Below, in pieces: positions 9,676-19,706 of a stretch of DNA of 64,000 nucleotides. Each line of letters begins with the position of its first letter. Position 1 is the first letter of the stretch. Below the pieces are notes generated by a model that ran no database searches, was not told where the DNA came from, and saw only the letters and a list, made by a program, of their open reading frames with translations. The translations under genes were made by a program, and so were the position numbers. This DNA is from Actinomycetes bacterium (lineage in GTDB: Bacteria; Actinomycetota; Actinomycetes; Nanopelagicales; Nanopelagicaceae): positions 30,190 to 94,189 of the forward strand of contig BJFT01000003.1 of NCBI GenBank assembly GCA_014190015.1, given 5' to 3'.

Positions 9676-10602
9676 TTACATTCCCTTAAATGGACGTGGA
9701 CATGCTGCGATCTTTGGAACGCGCATACGAGCAATAATTGAACCTGGGCATGGATGACAAGCTTGTGCGATTCCGACATCTCCAGCAACAGATAAGAAGA
9801 TAAAGGCATCTTCCCAAGTAAAGCCCCACTGCTCAACCAATAATTGCGCTGCTTCTTCACACGCTAATTTAATTGCTTCATTTAAATCATCAGCTGTTGT
9901 TCCGTGTGTAAACCAAGAATCAGCTGTTTCGGTAATTGGCCAACGTGCAGCTTTGCCCTTTAGAACATTTACTTCGATTAAAACATCTCCCCCGATTTCA
10001 ACACCGGTACCTGAGATTTCGCCATCTCCCATTGATGCGTGCATGTCACCAATTGCAAGGAGTGCACCCTTTTGGAACACAGGCATATGAACAGTTGAAC
10101 CAACGCGATTGAAGTGATCATCCATGTTTCCACCATGAGGACCGGCTGCAAATGTTGCAATTTCACCTTCTGCTGGTGCAACACCGATTACACCGAGCAT
10201 TGGAACTGCTGGAAATGAAACGCGATCATTCATATGAACGATGCCATCTTTAACTTTAAAAATTCTTGTAGCAGGTGCTTTTGCTTTATGAATGAGTTGT
10301 CCCCACTCGGGAATAACCATTCCTGCGCCCTGTGGGCCTGGATCAATGCGGTGAAGTGTTACTGAGAGTGAATCTCCAGGTTCAGCGCCTTCAACATAGA
10401 TTGGACCTGTTGCGCTATTTACTCGTGCTAAATCTAATTTTTCTACGGTGTCATCTTCGGTTTGAACCTGACCGGTAAAACAATCCCAAGTTTCTAAGTG
10501 AATCGTTGCGCCAGATTTAACTCTTAACACTGGTTCCATATTTGTTGAATATGCCCACACGTGTTGGTCTTTACCGATGTGATGATCTGCTTCGTATTTC
10601 AC
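9676..10602 (-). CDS. Acetamidase/formamidase family protein, copy 1
   Basis: A 308-residue FmdA/AmdA-family amidohydrolase. I chose the GTG at 10602 over the track's start at 10833: GGAGG lies four bases before it, the protein then begins VKYEADHH, and the length matches the paralogue next door. The longer ORF would run into the divergent gene. The segment GDMHASMGDGEISGTGVE is the conserved metal/active-site region. Members hydrolyse formamide or acetamide to the acid and ammonia. If formamide is the substrate, the formate could feed the formate dehydrogenase encoded further right. It is co-transcribed with the S33-type hydrolase. Confidence 0.85.
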   Translation of the reverse strand: MKYEADHHIGKDQHVWAYSTNMEPVLRVKSGATIHLETWDCFTGQVQTEDDTVEKLDLARVNSATGPIYVEGAEPGDSLSVTLHRIDPGPQGAGMVIPEWGQLIHKAKAPATRIFKVKDGIVHMNDRVSFPAVPMLGVIGVAPAEGEIATFAAGPHGGNMDDHFNRVGSTVHMPVFQKGALLAIGDMHASMGDGEISGTGVEIGGDVLIEVNVLKGKAARWPITETADSWFTHGTTADDLNEAIKLACEEAAQLLVEQWGFTWEDAFIFLSVAGDVGIAQACHPCPGSIIARMRVPKIAACPRPFKGM

Positions 10603-10689
10603 GCATCCTCCAATGAGTTCAAGATAAGTGCTCATTCTGCCCCAGTTGTATGTGGCATGTGAAGTGAATTTGAAGATAGATTTACCGCC

Positions 10690-11622
10690 ATGACAACTCT
10701 GTATCCCACCGCAAAGCACTATCTCTCCCGCGATCATCACACCCAGAGTTTCGGTGCCGAATTCACTCCAGCCCTTCGTGTGGCCCCTGGAGAGCGCATC
10801 CATGTGCAGACTTGGGATTGTTATAAAGGACAAGTCTTAGTCGATGCTGACTTAACGAAAGTGATTGATGATTCGCAAGTAAATCCAGCAACTGGTCCGA
10901 TTTATATTGAGGGTGCCGAACCTGGTGACACATTGGCTGTAACAATTATTGATATTAAAACTGAAGCTCGCGGTGCCGCACGTTTTTCCGCCGGCGAAGG
11001 TCAACTCCATCAGAAAGCAAAGGGACCTTACGGAACTTTCTTTGATGTAAAAGATGGTGTTATAAAGATGAATGACAAAGTTTCTTTTCCAATTAGTCCA
11101 ATGCTCGGTGTAATTGGTGTTGCACCCGCGACTGGCTCAATTCTCACAATGCCTGCTGGAAAGCATGGCGGCAATCTAGATAACAACATGAACAAAATTG
11201 GTTCAACTATCTATCTGCCAGTTAAGCACTCTGGTGCGCTCTTAGGTATTGGCGACATGCACGCATCCATGGGCGATGGAGAAATATGCGGCACGGGCGT
11301 TGAAATTGGCGGCGATGTTCTTATCGAAGTTAATGTCATCAAATCAATTACGACAGATTTTCCTGTCACCGAAACAGCTGATTCATGGATTACACATGGT
11401 GTTGCAGTTGAAGATATTCAAGAAGCCATGAAGTTGGCCTGTGAAGAAGCTGCAGGTTTACTGGTTAATCACTGGGGATTTACGTACGAAGATGCCTTCA
11501 TCTTCTTATCCGTTGCCTGCGATTTAGGCATCGCACAAAATGTGCATCCTTGCAAAGGAACTGTGATCGCAAAGGTGCGCGTTCCAAAAATCAGCGCGTG
11601 CCCAAAACCTTTTAAAATCTAA
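10690..11622 (+). CDS. Acetamidase/formamidase family protein, copy 2
   Basis: A 310-residue paralogue of the divergent neighbouring gene. Long identical stretches include GDMHASMGDGEI and TGVEIGGDVLIEVNV, showing a duplication rather than a chance pair. The N-terminal third differs more. No clear ribosome site precedes the ATG. A TAGATT box lies seven bases upstream, so the transcript may be leaderless. The 3' end overlaps fdhD by four bases in convergent orientation. The two copies may differ in amide substrate (short aliphatic amides), which the sequence does not resolve. Confidence 0.85.
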   Translation: MTTLYPTAKHYLSRDHHTQSFGAEFTPALRVAPGERIHVQTWDCYKGQVLVDADLTKVIDDSQVNPATGPIYIEGAEPGDTLAVTIIDIKTEARGAARFSAGEGQLHQKAKGPYGTFFDVKDGVIKMNDKVSFPISPMLGVIGVAPATGSILTMPAGKHGGNLDNNMNKIGSTIYLPVKHSGALLGIGDMHASMGDGEICGTGVEIGGDVLIEVNVIKSITTDFPVTETADSWITHGVAVEDIQEAMKLACEEAAGLLVNHWGFTYEDAFIFLSVACDLGIAQNVHPCKGTVIAKVRVPKISACPKPFKI

Positions 11623-12455
11623 CTCGGCAAGAACTGTTTAGCTTTTCCATCTCTGGCAAAGGCCATAAGAGTTAAGCCAAATTCGTGAGCAAGATCGATT
11701 GCCAGAGATGTTGGTGCGCTGACGCCCACCAGTGCTGAAACACCTGCAGCAACTGACTTTTGAATAATTTCATAACCTACGCGACCAGAAACAACCACGG
11801 TCCAATTACTTAAGGGCAAATCCCCCGCCATTAGCGCTGCGCCAATGATTTTATCTACAGCGTTGTGGCGGCCAACATCTTCTCGAACATAGACAGCTTT
11901 TCCTTGCGGATTGACCAACGCAGCAGCATGTAGGCCGCCTGTCTTAGAAAAGATTGCTTGGCGGCCATCAAGAAGTGCTGTCATCCCAGCTAGTTCAGAT
12001 AACGAGTGAGTTGTTGGTGCAACCTTTTTAATGCCGCGTGCATGTAAGTCAGAGATATTTGTTGAACCGCAGACACCGCATGCAGATGTCATTGTGAATC
12101 GGCGTTCCATAGAACGCGGTGGCTTTGGAGCATCGGCCGTGATTTCAGCGATAACAACATTGGCGCGTTGACGCGGTGTTAGAGAGCGGTCTGCGCAAAC
12201 CTTTACTTGCATTAATTCATTTGGATTACTTAAGAATCCTTCGCCCCACAAAAACCCTGCAGCGAGTTCGAGGTCGGCGCCAGGTGTGCGCATTGTGATT
12301 CCGAGTTGTTCTTCCGTGTCGCCTTGCTTGAGTCTGATTTCAAGTGGTTCTTCGACAACAACAGAGTCAGATGTGACATCTGATGAATCTGATTTTTGAA
12401 CCTTTACTTTTGCAATCGATGAAGGGGCGTTATCTATCTCTTCATCTTTTAGCAT
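11619..12455 (-). CDS. fdhD: Formate dehydrogenase accessory sulfurtransferase FdhD
   Basis: A 278-residue FdhD protein. FdhD carries sulfur from a cysteine desulfurase to the Mo-bis-MGD cofactor and is needed for active formate dehydrogenase. The CxxC motif SACGVCGST lies at about residues 125-132, and the C-terminal [16 protein letters not shown] is typical. The ATG at 12455 (MLKDEE) is preferred over the track's 12500 because the longer start lies deep within the upstream gene. Even so it overlaps that gene by 14 bases, so expression is tied to the choline/betaine operon although its client enzyme is encoded 15 kb away. Confidence 0.9.
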   Translation of the reverse strand: MLKDEEIDNAPSSIAKVKVQKSDSSDVTSDSVVVEEPLEIRLKQGDTEEQLGITMRTPGADLELAAGFLWGEGFLSNPNELMQVKVCADRSLTPRQRANVVIAEITADAPKPPRSMERRFTMTSACGVCGSTNISDLHARGIKKVAPTTHSLSELAGMTALLDGRQAIFSKTGGLHAAALVNPQGKAVYVREDVGRHNAVDKIIGAALMAGDLPLSNWTVVVSGRVGYEIIQKSVAAGVSALVGVSAPTSLAIDLAHEFGLTLMAFARDGKAKQFLPS

Positions 12456-14091
12456 GGCGGTAGAACTCGATGTTCTCTGGTGGCAGTGGTGTGTTGCCAA
12501 GAATTAAGTCTGCAGCCTTTTCGGCGACCATCATCACTGGTGCATAGATGTTTCCATTGGTTACGTACGGGAAAACTGATGCGTCAGCAATACGGAGACC
12601 ATTTACGCCGTGCACCTTCATTGTCTCTGGATCAACCACTGACATCTCATCGGTGCCCATCTTTGCGGTGCAGGATGGATGAAGAGCTGTTTCTGCGTCT
12701 TTGCGAACCCAATCCAAAACCTCTTCATCTGTTGAGACAGATGCTCCTGGAGAAGTTTCGCCTTCGTTGAAAGGTTCCATTGCTGGTTGAGTCAAAATAT
12801 TGCGAGCAACTCGAACTGCTTCAACCCATTCACGGCGATCTTGATCTGTTGAAAGATAGTTAAATTGCATTGCAGGCTTATCAAATGGATTGGTGCTCTT
12901 AATCTTTAACCATCCGCGCGCATCTGAATACATTGGACCAACGTGGACTTGGTATCCGTGACCACTTGTTGGTCCACTTCCGTCATAGCGAATAGCAAGA
13001 GGTAAGAAGTGGAACATCAAGTTTGGGTAATCGACATCTTCATTGCTGCGGGTAAATCCGCCTGCTTCGAATTGATTTGAAGCACCTGGGCCTTTTCTAA
13101 AGAATAACCATGCGGCACCAATAAATGGACGGCGCCAGAATTGTGTAATTGGCTGTTGTGTTACGGGTTGCTTGCACTTGTATTGAACATAGACCTCGAG
13201 GTGATCCTGCAAGTTTGCACCGACACCAGGCAAGTGCTTAACAACTTTGATGCCTAGTTTTGAAAGATCTTCTTGATTGCCTACGCCTGAGAGCTGCAAA
13301 ATTTGCGGTGTATTAATGGCGCCACCACACAAAATAACTTCCTTAGAAGTAAAGGTGTGCTTCTTGCCCTTAATCATTACTTCAACACCGGTTGCAGTTG
13401 TGCCCTCGAATATAACCTTGGTGACATGTGCTTTAGTTTTTAGAGTTAAGTTCTTGCGGTTGAGTACTGGATATAAATAGGCTCGTGCGGCACTCAGGCG
13501 ACGGCCACGATAGACATTTCGATCAAATGCTGCGAAGCCTTCTTGGCGATAACCATTGACGTCATCAGTACGTGGATAGCCAGCTTGCTCTGTCGCCTTA
13601 AAGAATGCTTCAAAGAGTGGACCCTTGACTGGTCCGCGTTCTAATTTAAGCGGTCCGTTATCTCCACGGAAAGGATTCTTTGGATCTGCTAAACAATTCT
13701 CAAGTTTTTTAAAGTATGGCAAGCAGTGTGCATAATCCCAATTCTGCATGCCTTTATCTTTTGACCAGCGTTCGTAATCTAAAGGATTTCCGCGCTGCCA
13801 AATCTGTCCGTTAATTGAAGATGAACCGCCTAATACTTTTCCGCGTGCATGATAAATCTTGCGACCATTCATAAATGGTTCTGGCTCAGATTCATACATC
13901 CAGTCATAGAACTTACTGCCGATTGGAAACGCGAGCGCTGCAGGCATGTGAATGAAGACATCCCACTTGTAATCGCGACGGCCTGCTTCTAGAACCAGCA
14001 CTTTATGTGCAGGGTTTGCACTGAGGCGATTAGCGAGCGCGCAACCAGCTGATCCGCCACCAACAATGATGTAGTCGTACTGCGCGCTCAT
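12442..14091 (-). CDS. betA: GMC oxidoreductase, probable choline dehydrogenase
   Basis: A 549-residue FAD-dependent glucose-methanol-choline oxidoreductase. The N-terminal Rossmann motif is [11 protein letters not shown] (residues about 10-20), and [13 protein letters not shown] near residue 85 is the first GMC signature. HPSCTAKMG near residue 474 carries the catalytic His in choline dehydrogenase order, and [17 protein letters not shown] closes the FAD fold. Length matches BetA (about 550). It would oxidise choline to betaine aldehyde at the membrane. The betaine aldehyde dehydrogenase and betaine importer genes upstream support choline over other alcohols. Confidence 0.85.
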   Translation of the reverse strand: MSAQYDYIIVGGGSAGCALANRLSANPAHKVLVLEAGRRDYKWDVFIHMPAALAFPIGSKFYDWMYESEPEPFMNGRKIYHARGKVLGGSSSINGQIWQRGNPLDYERWSKDKGMQNWDYAHCLPYFKKLENCLADPKNPFRGDNGPLKLERGPVKGPLFEAFFKATEQAGYPRTDDVNGYRQEGFAAFDRNVYRGRRLSAARAYLYPVLNRKNLTLKTKAHVTKVIFEGTTATGVEVMIKGKKHTFTSKEVILCGGAINTPQILQLSGVGNQEDLSKLGIKVVKHLPGVGANLQDHLEVYVQYKCKQPVTQQPITQFWRRPFIGAAWLFFRKGPGASNQFEAGGFTRSNEDVDYPNLMFHFLPLAIRYDGSGPTSGHGYQVHVGPMYSDARGWLKIKSTNPFDKPAMQFNYLSTDQDRREWVEAVRVARNILTQPAMEPFNEGETSPGASVSTDEEVLDWVRKDAETALHPSCTAKMGTDEMSVVDPETMKVHGVNGLRIADASVFPYVTNGNIYAPVMMVAEKAADLILGNTPLPPENIEFYRHAKR

Positions 14092-14129
14092 TTTGCTCCT
14101 TTCGGTGTTTTTAACTTGCTAGAGATGAA

Positions 14130-14175
14130 GGTAACGCCCCCACTTAGTAGAAATCTACCAAGTAGGGGCGTTACC
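14130..14175. repeat. Long inverted repeat between the betaine-binding protein and choline dehydrogenase genes
   Basis: GGTAACGCCCC (14130-14140) pairs perfectly with GGGGCGTTACC (14165-14175). The interior CACTTAGTAG...CTACCAAGTAG can extend the stem with a few mismatches. No good T-run follows on the minus strand (TTCATCTCTAGC), so it may be an RNA-processing or partial-termination hairpin that lowers expression of the downstream betA-fdhD pair relative to the binding protein. Confidence 0.6.
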
Positions 14176-14200
14176 CGCTTACTTACTTCGGTTTTATTAC

Positions 14201-15160
14201 TTACTTACCAGTCCATGAAGCAACAGTTTCAGCATTAGCAGCAATCCACTTCTTCGCTGCTTCTTCCGCTGACATTCCGCCTTCTAGATCGGCTGCAACA
14301 CCATTTTGATCAGCATTAGTCCACTTGAAGTTCTTAACAAGTGAAGTAAATGGATCATTAGCATCGTTGAGCTTCTTAGAGATCAACTTGATGAGTGGTG
14401 TTGATGGGTAGTCAGTTAGTCCACTTGCAGCCGCTGGATCGCTCCAGTCATTTGCAGGGAACTTAACGCGAGCTGCCTCAAGTGTTGGAAGCTTGGAGTG
14501 AAGTGTCCAAGGCTGCCATGCATAACCAATGAATGGTGTCTTGTTAGCTTCTGCCTTGATGAAACCGTCAACTAGAGCAGCTTCTGAACCAGAGAAGATA
14601 ACTTTGAAGTTCAACTTGTTAGCAGAAACCATCTTTTCACCGATAGTTGTGTAACCAGTTGGGCCTTCAAACCATGCACCCTTGCCACCTGAATCTGCAG
14701 TCTTAAACAAAGATGCATACTTATTCAAGTTCTTTGAGTCTGTGATGTCTGGATACTTTTCAACCATCCATGGAGCGACATACATACCAATAATTCCAAT
14801 GTTTCCGTTTTCGCCAGCTTCAACTACAGCTCCGCGATCACTCCAGTCCTTCCAGCGTCCGCCGCCCCAATCTTCGATAATGACGTCGATTGTTCCAGCT
14901 TCCATTGCGTCATAGGTGACTGGACCTTCTTCTAGAGTTGTCTGAGTAATTGTGCAACCCAATTCTTGCTTTGCTACTTCTGCAAGAACCTGTGCTGAAG
15001 CTGTGTAACCGCCCCATGCATGCATTGCAATTGCATAAGAACCGCAATCTCCTGAGCCTTCGCTTGCAGAATCATTAACGCTGCTGCAACCTGAAATAAC
15101 AAGTGCTGTTGCAATTGCAGCAGTAACGATTGCCGAACGGCGACCGAATCGTGATTTCAT
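14201..15160 (-). CDS. Glycine betaine/choline ABC transporter substrate-binding lipoprotein
   Basis: A 319-residue OpuAC/ProX-type binding protein. The signal ends in lipobox VISGC with Cys near residue 25. The mature protein has the class features GGYTASAQVLAEV and DVIIEDWGGG near residue 95, and WQPWTLHSK carries aromatic residues of the sort that form the cation-pi box for quaternary amines. It could bind glycine betaine, choline or both. AGGAGGG sits a few bases before the ATG. It is separated from the permease gene by 98 bases, unlike the tightly joined ATPase-permease pair, so it may have its own promoter. Confidence 0.88.
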   Translation of the reverse strand: MKSRFGRRSAIVTAAIATALVISGCSSVNDSASEGSGDCGSYAIAMHAWGGYTASAQVLAEVAKQELGCTITQTTLEEGPVTYDAMEAGTIDVIIEDWGGGRWKDWSDRGAVVEAGENGNIGIIGMYVAPWMVEKYPDITDSKNLNKYASLFKTADSGGKGAWFEGPTGYTTIGEKMVSANKLNFKVIFSGSEAALVDGFIKAEANKTPFIGYAWQPWTLHSKLPTLEAARVKFPANDWSDPAAASGLTDYPSTPLIKLISKKLNDANDPFTSLVKNFKWTNADQNGVAADLEGGMSAEEAAKKWIAANAETVASWTGK

Positions 15161-15258
15161 TAACCCTCCTAATGAGTTATGTATTGCTCAAAGCCTAGGG
15201 CGCAGATGGAGCCAGCACTAGTACTTTTGGAGGCTATTTCCTAGAAGTTATGAATAAG

Positions 15259-17187
15259 TTATGAAGAACGACGGGCGCCGGCTTGCATAATCCGGTCAAA
15301 AATAACGCCTAAAAGCAAGATGGCCACGCCAGCAATAAGACCCTTGCCTTGGAGCTCTGGCTTTGAGTTACCGGCAATTACCAAGTATCCAAGACCGCCC
15401 GCGCCAACGAAGCCACCGATGACAACTACTGCCAAGACGTAAATCAAACCTTGATTGGTTGCAAGCAAAATAGTTTTCTTTGCAGCAGGCAATTGCACCT
15501 TGGTAATAATCTGGCGAGTTGTTGATCCGGCAGCAGTTGCAGCTTCAACTAGTGCATGAGGAACTGCGCGAATTCCTTCACTAACAATCTTTACGACAAC
15601 TGGAATGGCGTACACGATGCCGGTAGCAATAGCTGTGAAACGTGTTGGACCAAATAAACCTAACATCGGTACTAGATAAACAAAGGCAGGAAGTGTCTGT
15701 CCGGCATCAAGGAATGGGCGCATAACTTTCTCTGCTCGATCACTGCGACCCGACCAAATACCAAGGGCTAAACCAATAATCATGGTGAGTAAACATCCAA
15801 CAATTGTCTGGGTAAGTGTCAACATGGCTTCATACCAAAGACCAGATAGCACAATTGCCATGGATAGAACGAAAGCCATGATTGCAGTACGTGTTCCAGC
15901 AATAATCAATGCAAGTGCCACAATCATTGCAACTGTTACATACCAAGGAGATGCGGCAAGTTGTGTTTCAAGCGGGTTGAGAAAACCATAAGAAATTAAA
16001 TCTTTAAAGCCAACTGTAAATATTGTGAGATTCTCTAAAATCCAAGCCGTAATATTATTAGTTACCTTTGCGACTTGAGGTGCAATGGTGACTTCTTTTG
16101 GCCAAACGGCTGCCCACAACATTGTGCGAGACAAAATCACTGATACAACTGCAAGAATTCCACCAACAATAAGTGTGATTCTCTTTGTTTTAATCTGTTT
16201 GTCTGTCGCTGGAACAAATGAAACTTGGCGCTTAGCCGCAGCGCTAGTACTGCGATCTAGCAAAATCGCTAAAAAAACCACGGCAAAGCCCGCGACAAAG
16301 CCTTGTCCAACATTTCGAATAATCAAAGCTTCGATAACTGGCTTACCAAGTCCTGGTGCTCCAATCAGGGCAGCGATTACAACGAATGAAACGGCAGCCA
16401 TAACTGTTTGATTAATGCCAAGCACAATCATCTGCTTGGCCATTGGAATCTGAACTTTGGTCAATTTCTGCTTTTGTGTTGAGCCCATGGACTCAGCAGC
16501 TTCAACGGGTGCTTGGTTCAAACTTCTAATCGCATGGCTAGTAATTCGAATTGCGATTGGAATGGAATAAATCATCGTTGCAATCGTTGCCGAAGCTGCA
16601 CCAATCATAAATACAAGTGCGATTGGTGCCATATAAACAAGGGTTGGCAAAATTTGAGCTAAATCTAAAAATGGGGTGAATATCTTTAAGACACGATCCG
16701 ATAACCCAGCCCATATACCTAATGGAATTCCAACCGCTAATGAAAGCAGTACTGCAGCCAAAGTCATTGCAATGGAATCCATCGTGAACTGCCACATTCC
16801 CAAAGCACCGCATGCGAGTAATAGTGAAACGCACAGAAGCGCAGTTCTCCACTGACTCGTTGCATAGACTGCAAAAGCGACGATTCCAACGACACCTAAC
16901 CAACCAATAATTGGAATGACAGAGTTAGGTGTTGGAACGGAGATGAGGTTTCTGATGGCTTGGACAAAACCATCGATCACTCCACGTATTGGATTGAAGA
17001 AATAAACAAAAGCTGGACTCTCGGTTCGATTGCCGCGAAGATCTAATGCCTTTTCACCAACATAGCTAGTAAATGCAGTGTTCTCATATGTGGCAATTTG
17101 CAATGTGTGTTTGCCATTTAAAAAACGGCCTAGCAAAATCCAGATCGTTACTGAGGCAAGCAGAAGATAGGACTTACGAACCTTCAT
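15259..17187 (-). CDS. Glycine betaine/choline ABC permease with two fused permease domains
   Basis: A 642-residue membrane protein containing two tandem OpuAB/ProW-like permease modules. Each has its own coupling-loop EAA motif: EAAESMGSTQKQKLTKVQ near residue 230 and EAATAAGSTTRQIITKVQ near residue 550. An N-terminal span and soluble loop (residues about 25-85) precede the first module. Family permeases are normally about 280 residues and homodimerise, so this is a fused heterodimer. It overlaps the ATPase stop by one base and forms the channel of the importer. Confidence 0.88.
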   Translation of the reverse strand: MKVRKSYLLLASVTIWILLGRFLNGKHTLQIATYENTAFTSYVGEKALDLRGNRTESPAFVYFFNPIRGVIDGFVQAIRNLISVPTPNSVIPIIGWLGVVGIVAFAVYATSQWRTALLCVSLLLACGALGMWQFTMDSIAMTLAAVLLSLAVGIPLGIWAGLSDRVLKIFTPFLDLAQILPTLVYMAPIALVFMIGAASATIATMIYSIPIAIRITSHAIRSLNQAPVEAAESMGSTQKQKLTKVQIPMAKQMIVLGINQTVMAAVSFVVIAALIGAPGLGKPVIEALIIRNVGQGFVAGFAVVFLAILLDRSTSAAAKRQVSFVPATDKQIKTKRITLIVGGILAVVSVILSRTMLWAAVWPKEVTIAPQVAKVTNNITAWILENLTIFTVGFKDLISYGFLNPLETQLAASPWYVTVAMIVALALIIAGTRTAIMAFVLSMAIVLSGLWYEAMLTLTQTIVGCLLTMIIGLALGIWSGRSDRAEKVMRPFLDAGQTLPAFVYLVPMLGLFGPTRFTAIATGIVYAIPVVVKIVSEGIRAVPHALVEAATAAGSTTRQIITKVQLPAAKKTILLATNQGLIYVLAVVVIGGFVGAGGLGYLVIAGNSKPELQGKGLIAGVAILLLGVIFDRIMQAGARRSS

Positions 17188-18215
17188 TAGACGCCACCAG
17201 AAATTAACCGCAAAACATCCTCGCTAGAGACAATTCCTAGTGATTTGCCATTGTCATTAACCCGTACTGGTTTGTGGGACTGCAAAATTACTTGTGCGGC
17301 ATCGCGAATAATTGTGTTGGCTGCAAGTTCAGGACCATCGGTGGCATCTCCTGGCGCAGCTTGTCTGGCTAAGTGCTTCAAAGTCAGAACATGAGACTTA
17401 GCAATATCGCGCACAAAGTTAGCAACGTATTCATCTGCAGGATTAGCTACTAAATCCTCTGGTGTTCCAATTTGAACGATTGCGCCATCTCGCATAATTG
17501 CAATTCGATCTCCCACTTTTACAGCTTCTGATAGATCATGGGTAATAAAGACCATTGTCTTACCGAGTTCGTGGTGCAGACGGATAACTTCTTGCTGCAT
17601 ATCGCGGCGAATTAGTGGGTCAAGAGCTGAGAAAGGTTCATCGAGGAAAAGGACTTGTGGATCTACAGCCAATGCGCGAGCTAAACCAACGCGCTGTTGC
17701 ATTCCACCAGAGAGTTGTTCGGGGTATGCATGTGAATAACCTTGCAAGCCAACGAGTTCGATAACTTCATTGGCACGCTTGTGTCGATCAGCCTTATTAA
17801 CACCGTTGATTTCAAGTGAGTAAGCGATGTTGTCAATTACATTGCGATGAGGCAGCAAACCAAAGTGCTGAAAAACCATTGAGAAACGTGTTTTGCGAAG
17901 TTCGCGAAGTCGGGCGTTATCAACTTTTAAAATATCTTCGCCTTCAAAATTCATGGATCCTTGAGTTGGCTCAATCAAACGAGTCATGCAGCGAACAAGA
18001 GTTGATTTGCCAGATCCTGAAAGACCCATAACAACGAAGACTTCACCTGGTGCAACATCGAAAGAAACATCGCGGACCGCAATAGTGTTACCAGTTTGTG
18101 CGCGAAGTTCGGGACGAGAAAGGTTTACAAGAGGAGAGCCGACTACCTTGTCAGCATTGGCGCCGAAAACTTTCCAGAGATTCTTTACAGAGATCATCGG
18201 TGCGCCAGAAACCAT
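17187..18215 (-). CDS. Glycine betaine/choline ABC transporter ATPase (OpuAA/ProV type)
   Basis: A 342-residue ATPase. The N-terminal 45 residues contain the family's WKVFGAN element, Walker A is GLSGSGKST near residue 69, the signature is LSGGMQQR near residue 168, and Walker B is VLFLDEP near residue 188. The C-terminal part holds a single short CBS-like region (residues about 290-340) ending [11 protein letters not shown], shorter than the two full CBS domains of OpuAA that sense ionic strength. This suggests uptake for catabolism more than osmotic control. The stop of the preceding aldehyde dehydrogenase and this start are adjacent. Confidence 0.9.
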   Translation of the reverse strand: MVSGAPMISVKNLWKVFGANADKVVGSPLVNLSRPELRAQTGNTIAVRDVSFDVAPGEVFVVMGLSGSGKSTLVRCMTRLIEPTQGSMNFEGEDILKVDNARLRELRKTRFSMVFQHFGLLPHRNVIDNIAYSLEINGVNKADRHKRANEVIELVGLQGYSHAYPEQLSGGMQQRVGLARALAVDPQVLFLDEPFSALDPLIRRDMQQEVIRLHHELGKTMVFITHDLSEAVKVGDRIAIMRDGAIVQIGTPEDLVANPADEYVANFVRDIAKSHVLTLKHLARQAAPGDATDGPELAANTIIRDAAQVILQSHKPVRVNDNGKSLGIVSSEDVLRLISGGV

Positions 18216-19703
18216 TTATCCATCTCCCCTATCGGAAAACCAACCAGATTTACTTGGCTCATTGTTGGTCCAAATGTGTTTAATTTCAAGGTATTCATCC
18301 AAACCAGCCTCACCTAATTCGCGGCCGACGCCTGAGGCTTTGAACCCGCCCCACTCTGCCTGCGGACGATATGGGCCAAAATCATTGACCCAGATTGTTC
18401 CGTGGCGAAGTGCGCCCGCAACTCGATTGGCAATTTTTTTATCCGCACACCAGACGGCTCCAGATAATCCATAAATGGTGTCATTGCCTAAAGTGATTGC
18501 TTCTTCAACGCTTTCAAAAGTTTCGATTGTCATGATTGGACCAAATGATTCATCCTGAACGCACTTCATCTTTGATTGGCAATTATCAATAACTGTCGGT
18601 GGGAAATACCAACCTTTATTTAAATCTTCACGATCTATGCGAGAGCCGCCAACCAAAATTGTTGCGCCATCTTTAACAGCGTCCTGCATATACGCCTCAA
18701 CTTTAGCTAAGTGTTCTTTGCTGATCAGTGGTCCAGTTTCGGTGCGGGGATCATCTGGTCCACCAACATAAATTGCCTTTGCGCGACGCACGATTTCTGT
18801 AACAACTCTGTCATGAATCGATTTCTCAACAAGAACACGAGTACCTGCAGAACAGACCTGACCTGAGTGCAAGAACGCACCTGTGACAGCGTTATCAATT
18901 GCTGCATCGATATCGCTATTTTCAAAGATAATATGTGGATTCTTGCCACCTAATTCAAGTGCAACCTTCTTAACTGTTTGTGCCGCCGTTGCCATGATGC
19001 GACGACCAGTGACAAGACCGCCGGTAAATGAGACAAGGTCAACGCGTGGATCTTCAGCTAATGGAGCACCTGCTGTAGCGCCTGCTCCACAGATTAAGTT
19101 GGCAACACCCTTTGGTAATCCAGCTTCTTCTAGCAATTTCATAAAGTGAATGGCAGTAGATGGTGATAACTCACTTGGTTTAATGATGAAAGAACAACCA
19201 GCAACTAATGCGGGTGCCGCTTTCCAAGAAATTTGTAGAAATGGATAATTCCAGGGACCAATGAGTGCGCACACACCAACTGGTTCGTGAGTAATAACGC
19301 TTGTGATGTTATCGGCGCCCACATCTACTTTTCTATCTTTAAGTTTTAAGCCAAGGGCTGCAAAGTGGCGAAAAGTAGCTTCGATATCTGCCATGTCATA
19401 ACGCGTTTCAATCATGCGTTTGCCTGTATCGCGAGTTTCAAATGCTGCAAGGATTTCGGCATCGCGCTTGATTAAATCTGCAACTTTTTCAACAAGTGCA
19501 CAGCGATCTTTCATCGACCACGATGCATAAACGCCAGAATCAAAAGATTCACGAGCCGCTTTTATTGCATCTTTAGTATCAGCAGCCGTTGCTTCTGAAA
19601 CAGTTGCGACTACAGAGTTATCGTGCGGACTTCTGATCTCGCGTACTGCTCCATCAGATGATGCAACCCATGCACCATTTATATAGAGCGTACTTTCAGC
19701 CAT
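18216..19703 (-). CDS. betB: Betaine aldehyde dehydrogenase
   Basis: A 495-residue NAD(P)-dependent aldehyde dehydrogenase. Catalytic residues are visible: Glu in LELGGKNP near residue 250 and Cys in SGQVCSAGTR near residue 285. The cofactor motif SFTGGLVTGR replaces the common FTGS. Length fits the BetB/GbsA group (about 490). The specific substrate is inferred from context: choline-dehydrogenase-like and betaine transport genes share the operon. It would convert betaine aldehyde to glycine betaine in the cytoplasm. It starts three bases after the MttB-family gene. Confidence 0.85.
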   Translation of the reverse strand: MAESTLYINGAWVASSDGAVREIRSPHDNSVVATVSEATAADTKDAIKAARESFDSGVYASWSMKDRCALVEKVADLIKRDAEILAAFETRDTGKRMIETRYDMADIEATFRHFAALGLKLKDRKVDVGADNITSVITHEPVGVCALIGPWNYPFLQISWKAAPALVAGCSFIIKPSELSPSTAIHFMKLLEEAGLPKGVANLICGAGATAGAPLAEDPRVDLVSFTGGLVTGRRIMATAAQTVKKVALELGGKNPHIIFENSDIDAAIDNAVTGAFLHSGQVCSAGTRVLVEKSIHDRVVTEIVRRAKAIYVGGPDDPRTETGPLISKEHLAKVEAYMQDAVKDGATILVGGSRIDREDLNKGWYFPPTVIDNCQSKMKCVQDESFGPIMTIETFESVEEAITLGNDTIYGLSGAVWCADKKIANRVAGALRHGTIWVNDFGPYRPQAEWGGFKASGVGRELGEAGLDEYLEIKHIWTNNEPSKSGWFSDRGDG

Positions 19704-19706
19704 GAG

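Noticed and set aside
10603-10833. Upstream extension of formamidase copy 1 in the ORF track
   Set aside because: The extension overlaps the divergent paralogue, and a strong GGAGG site supports the GTG at 10602.
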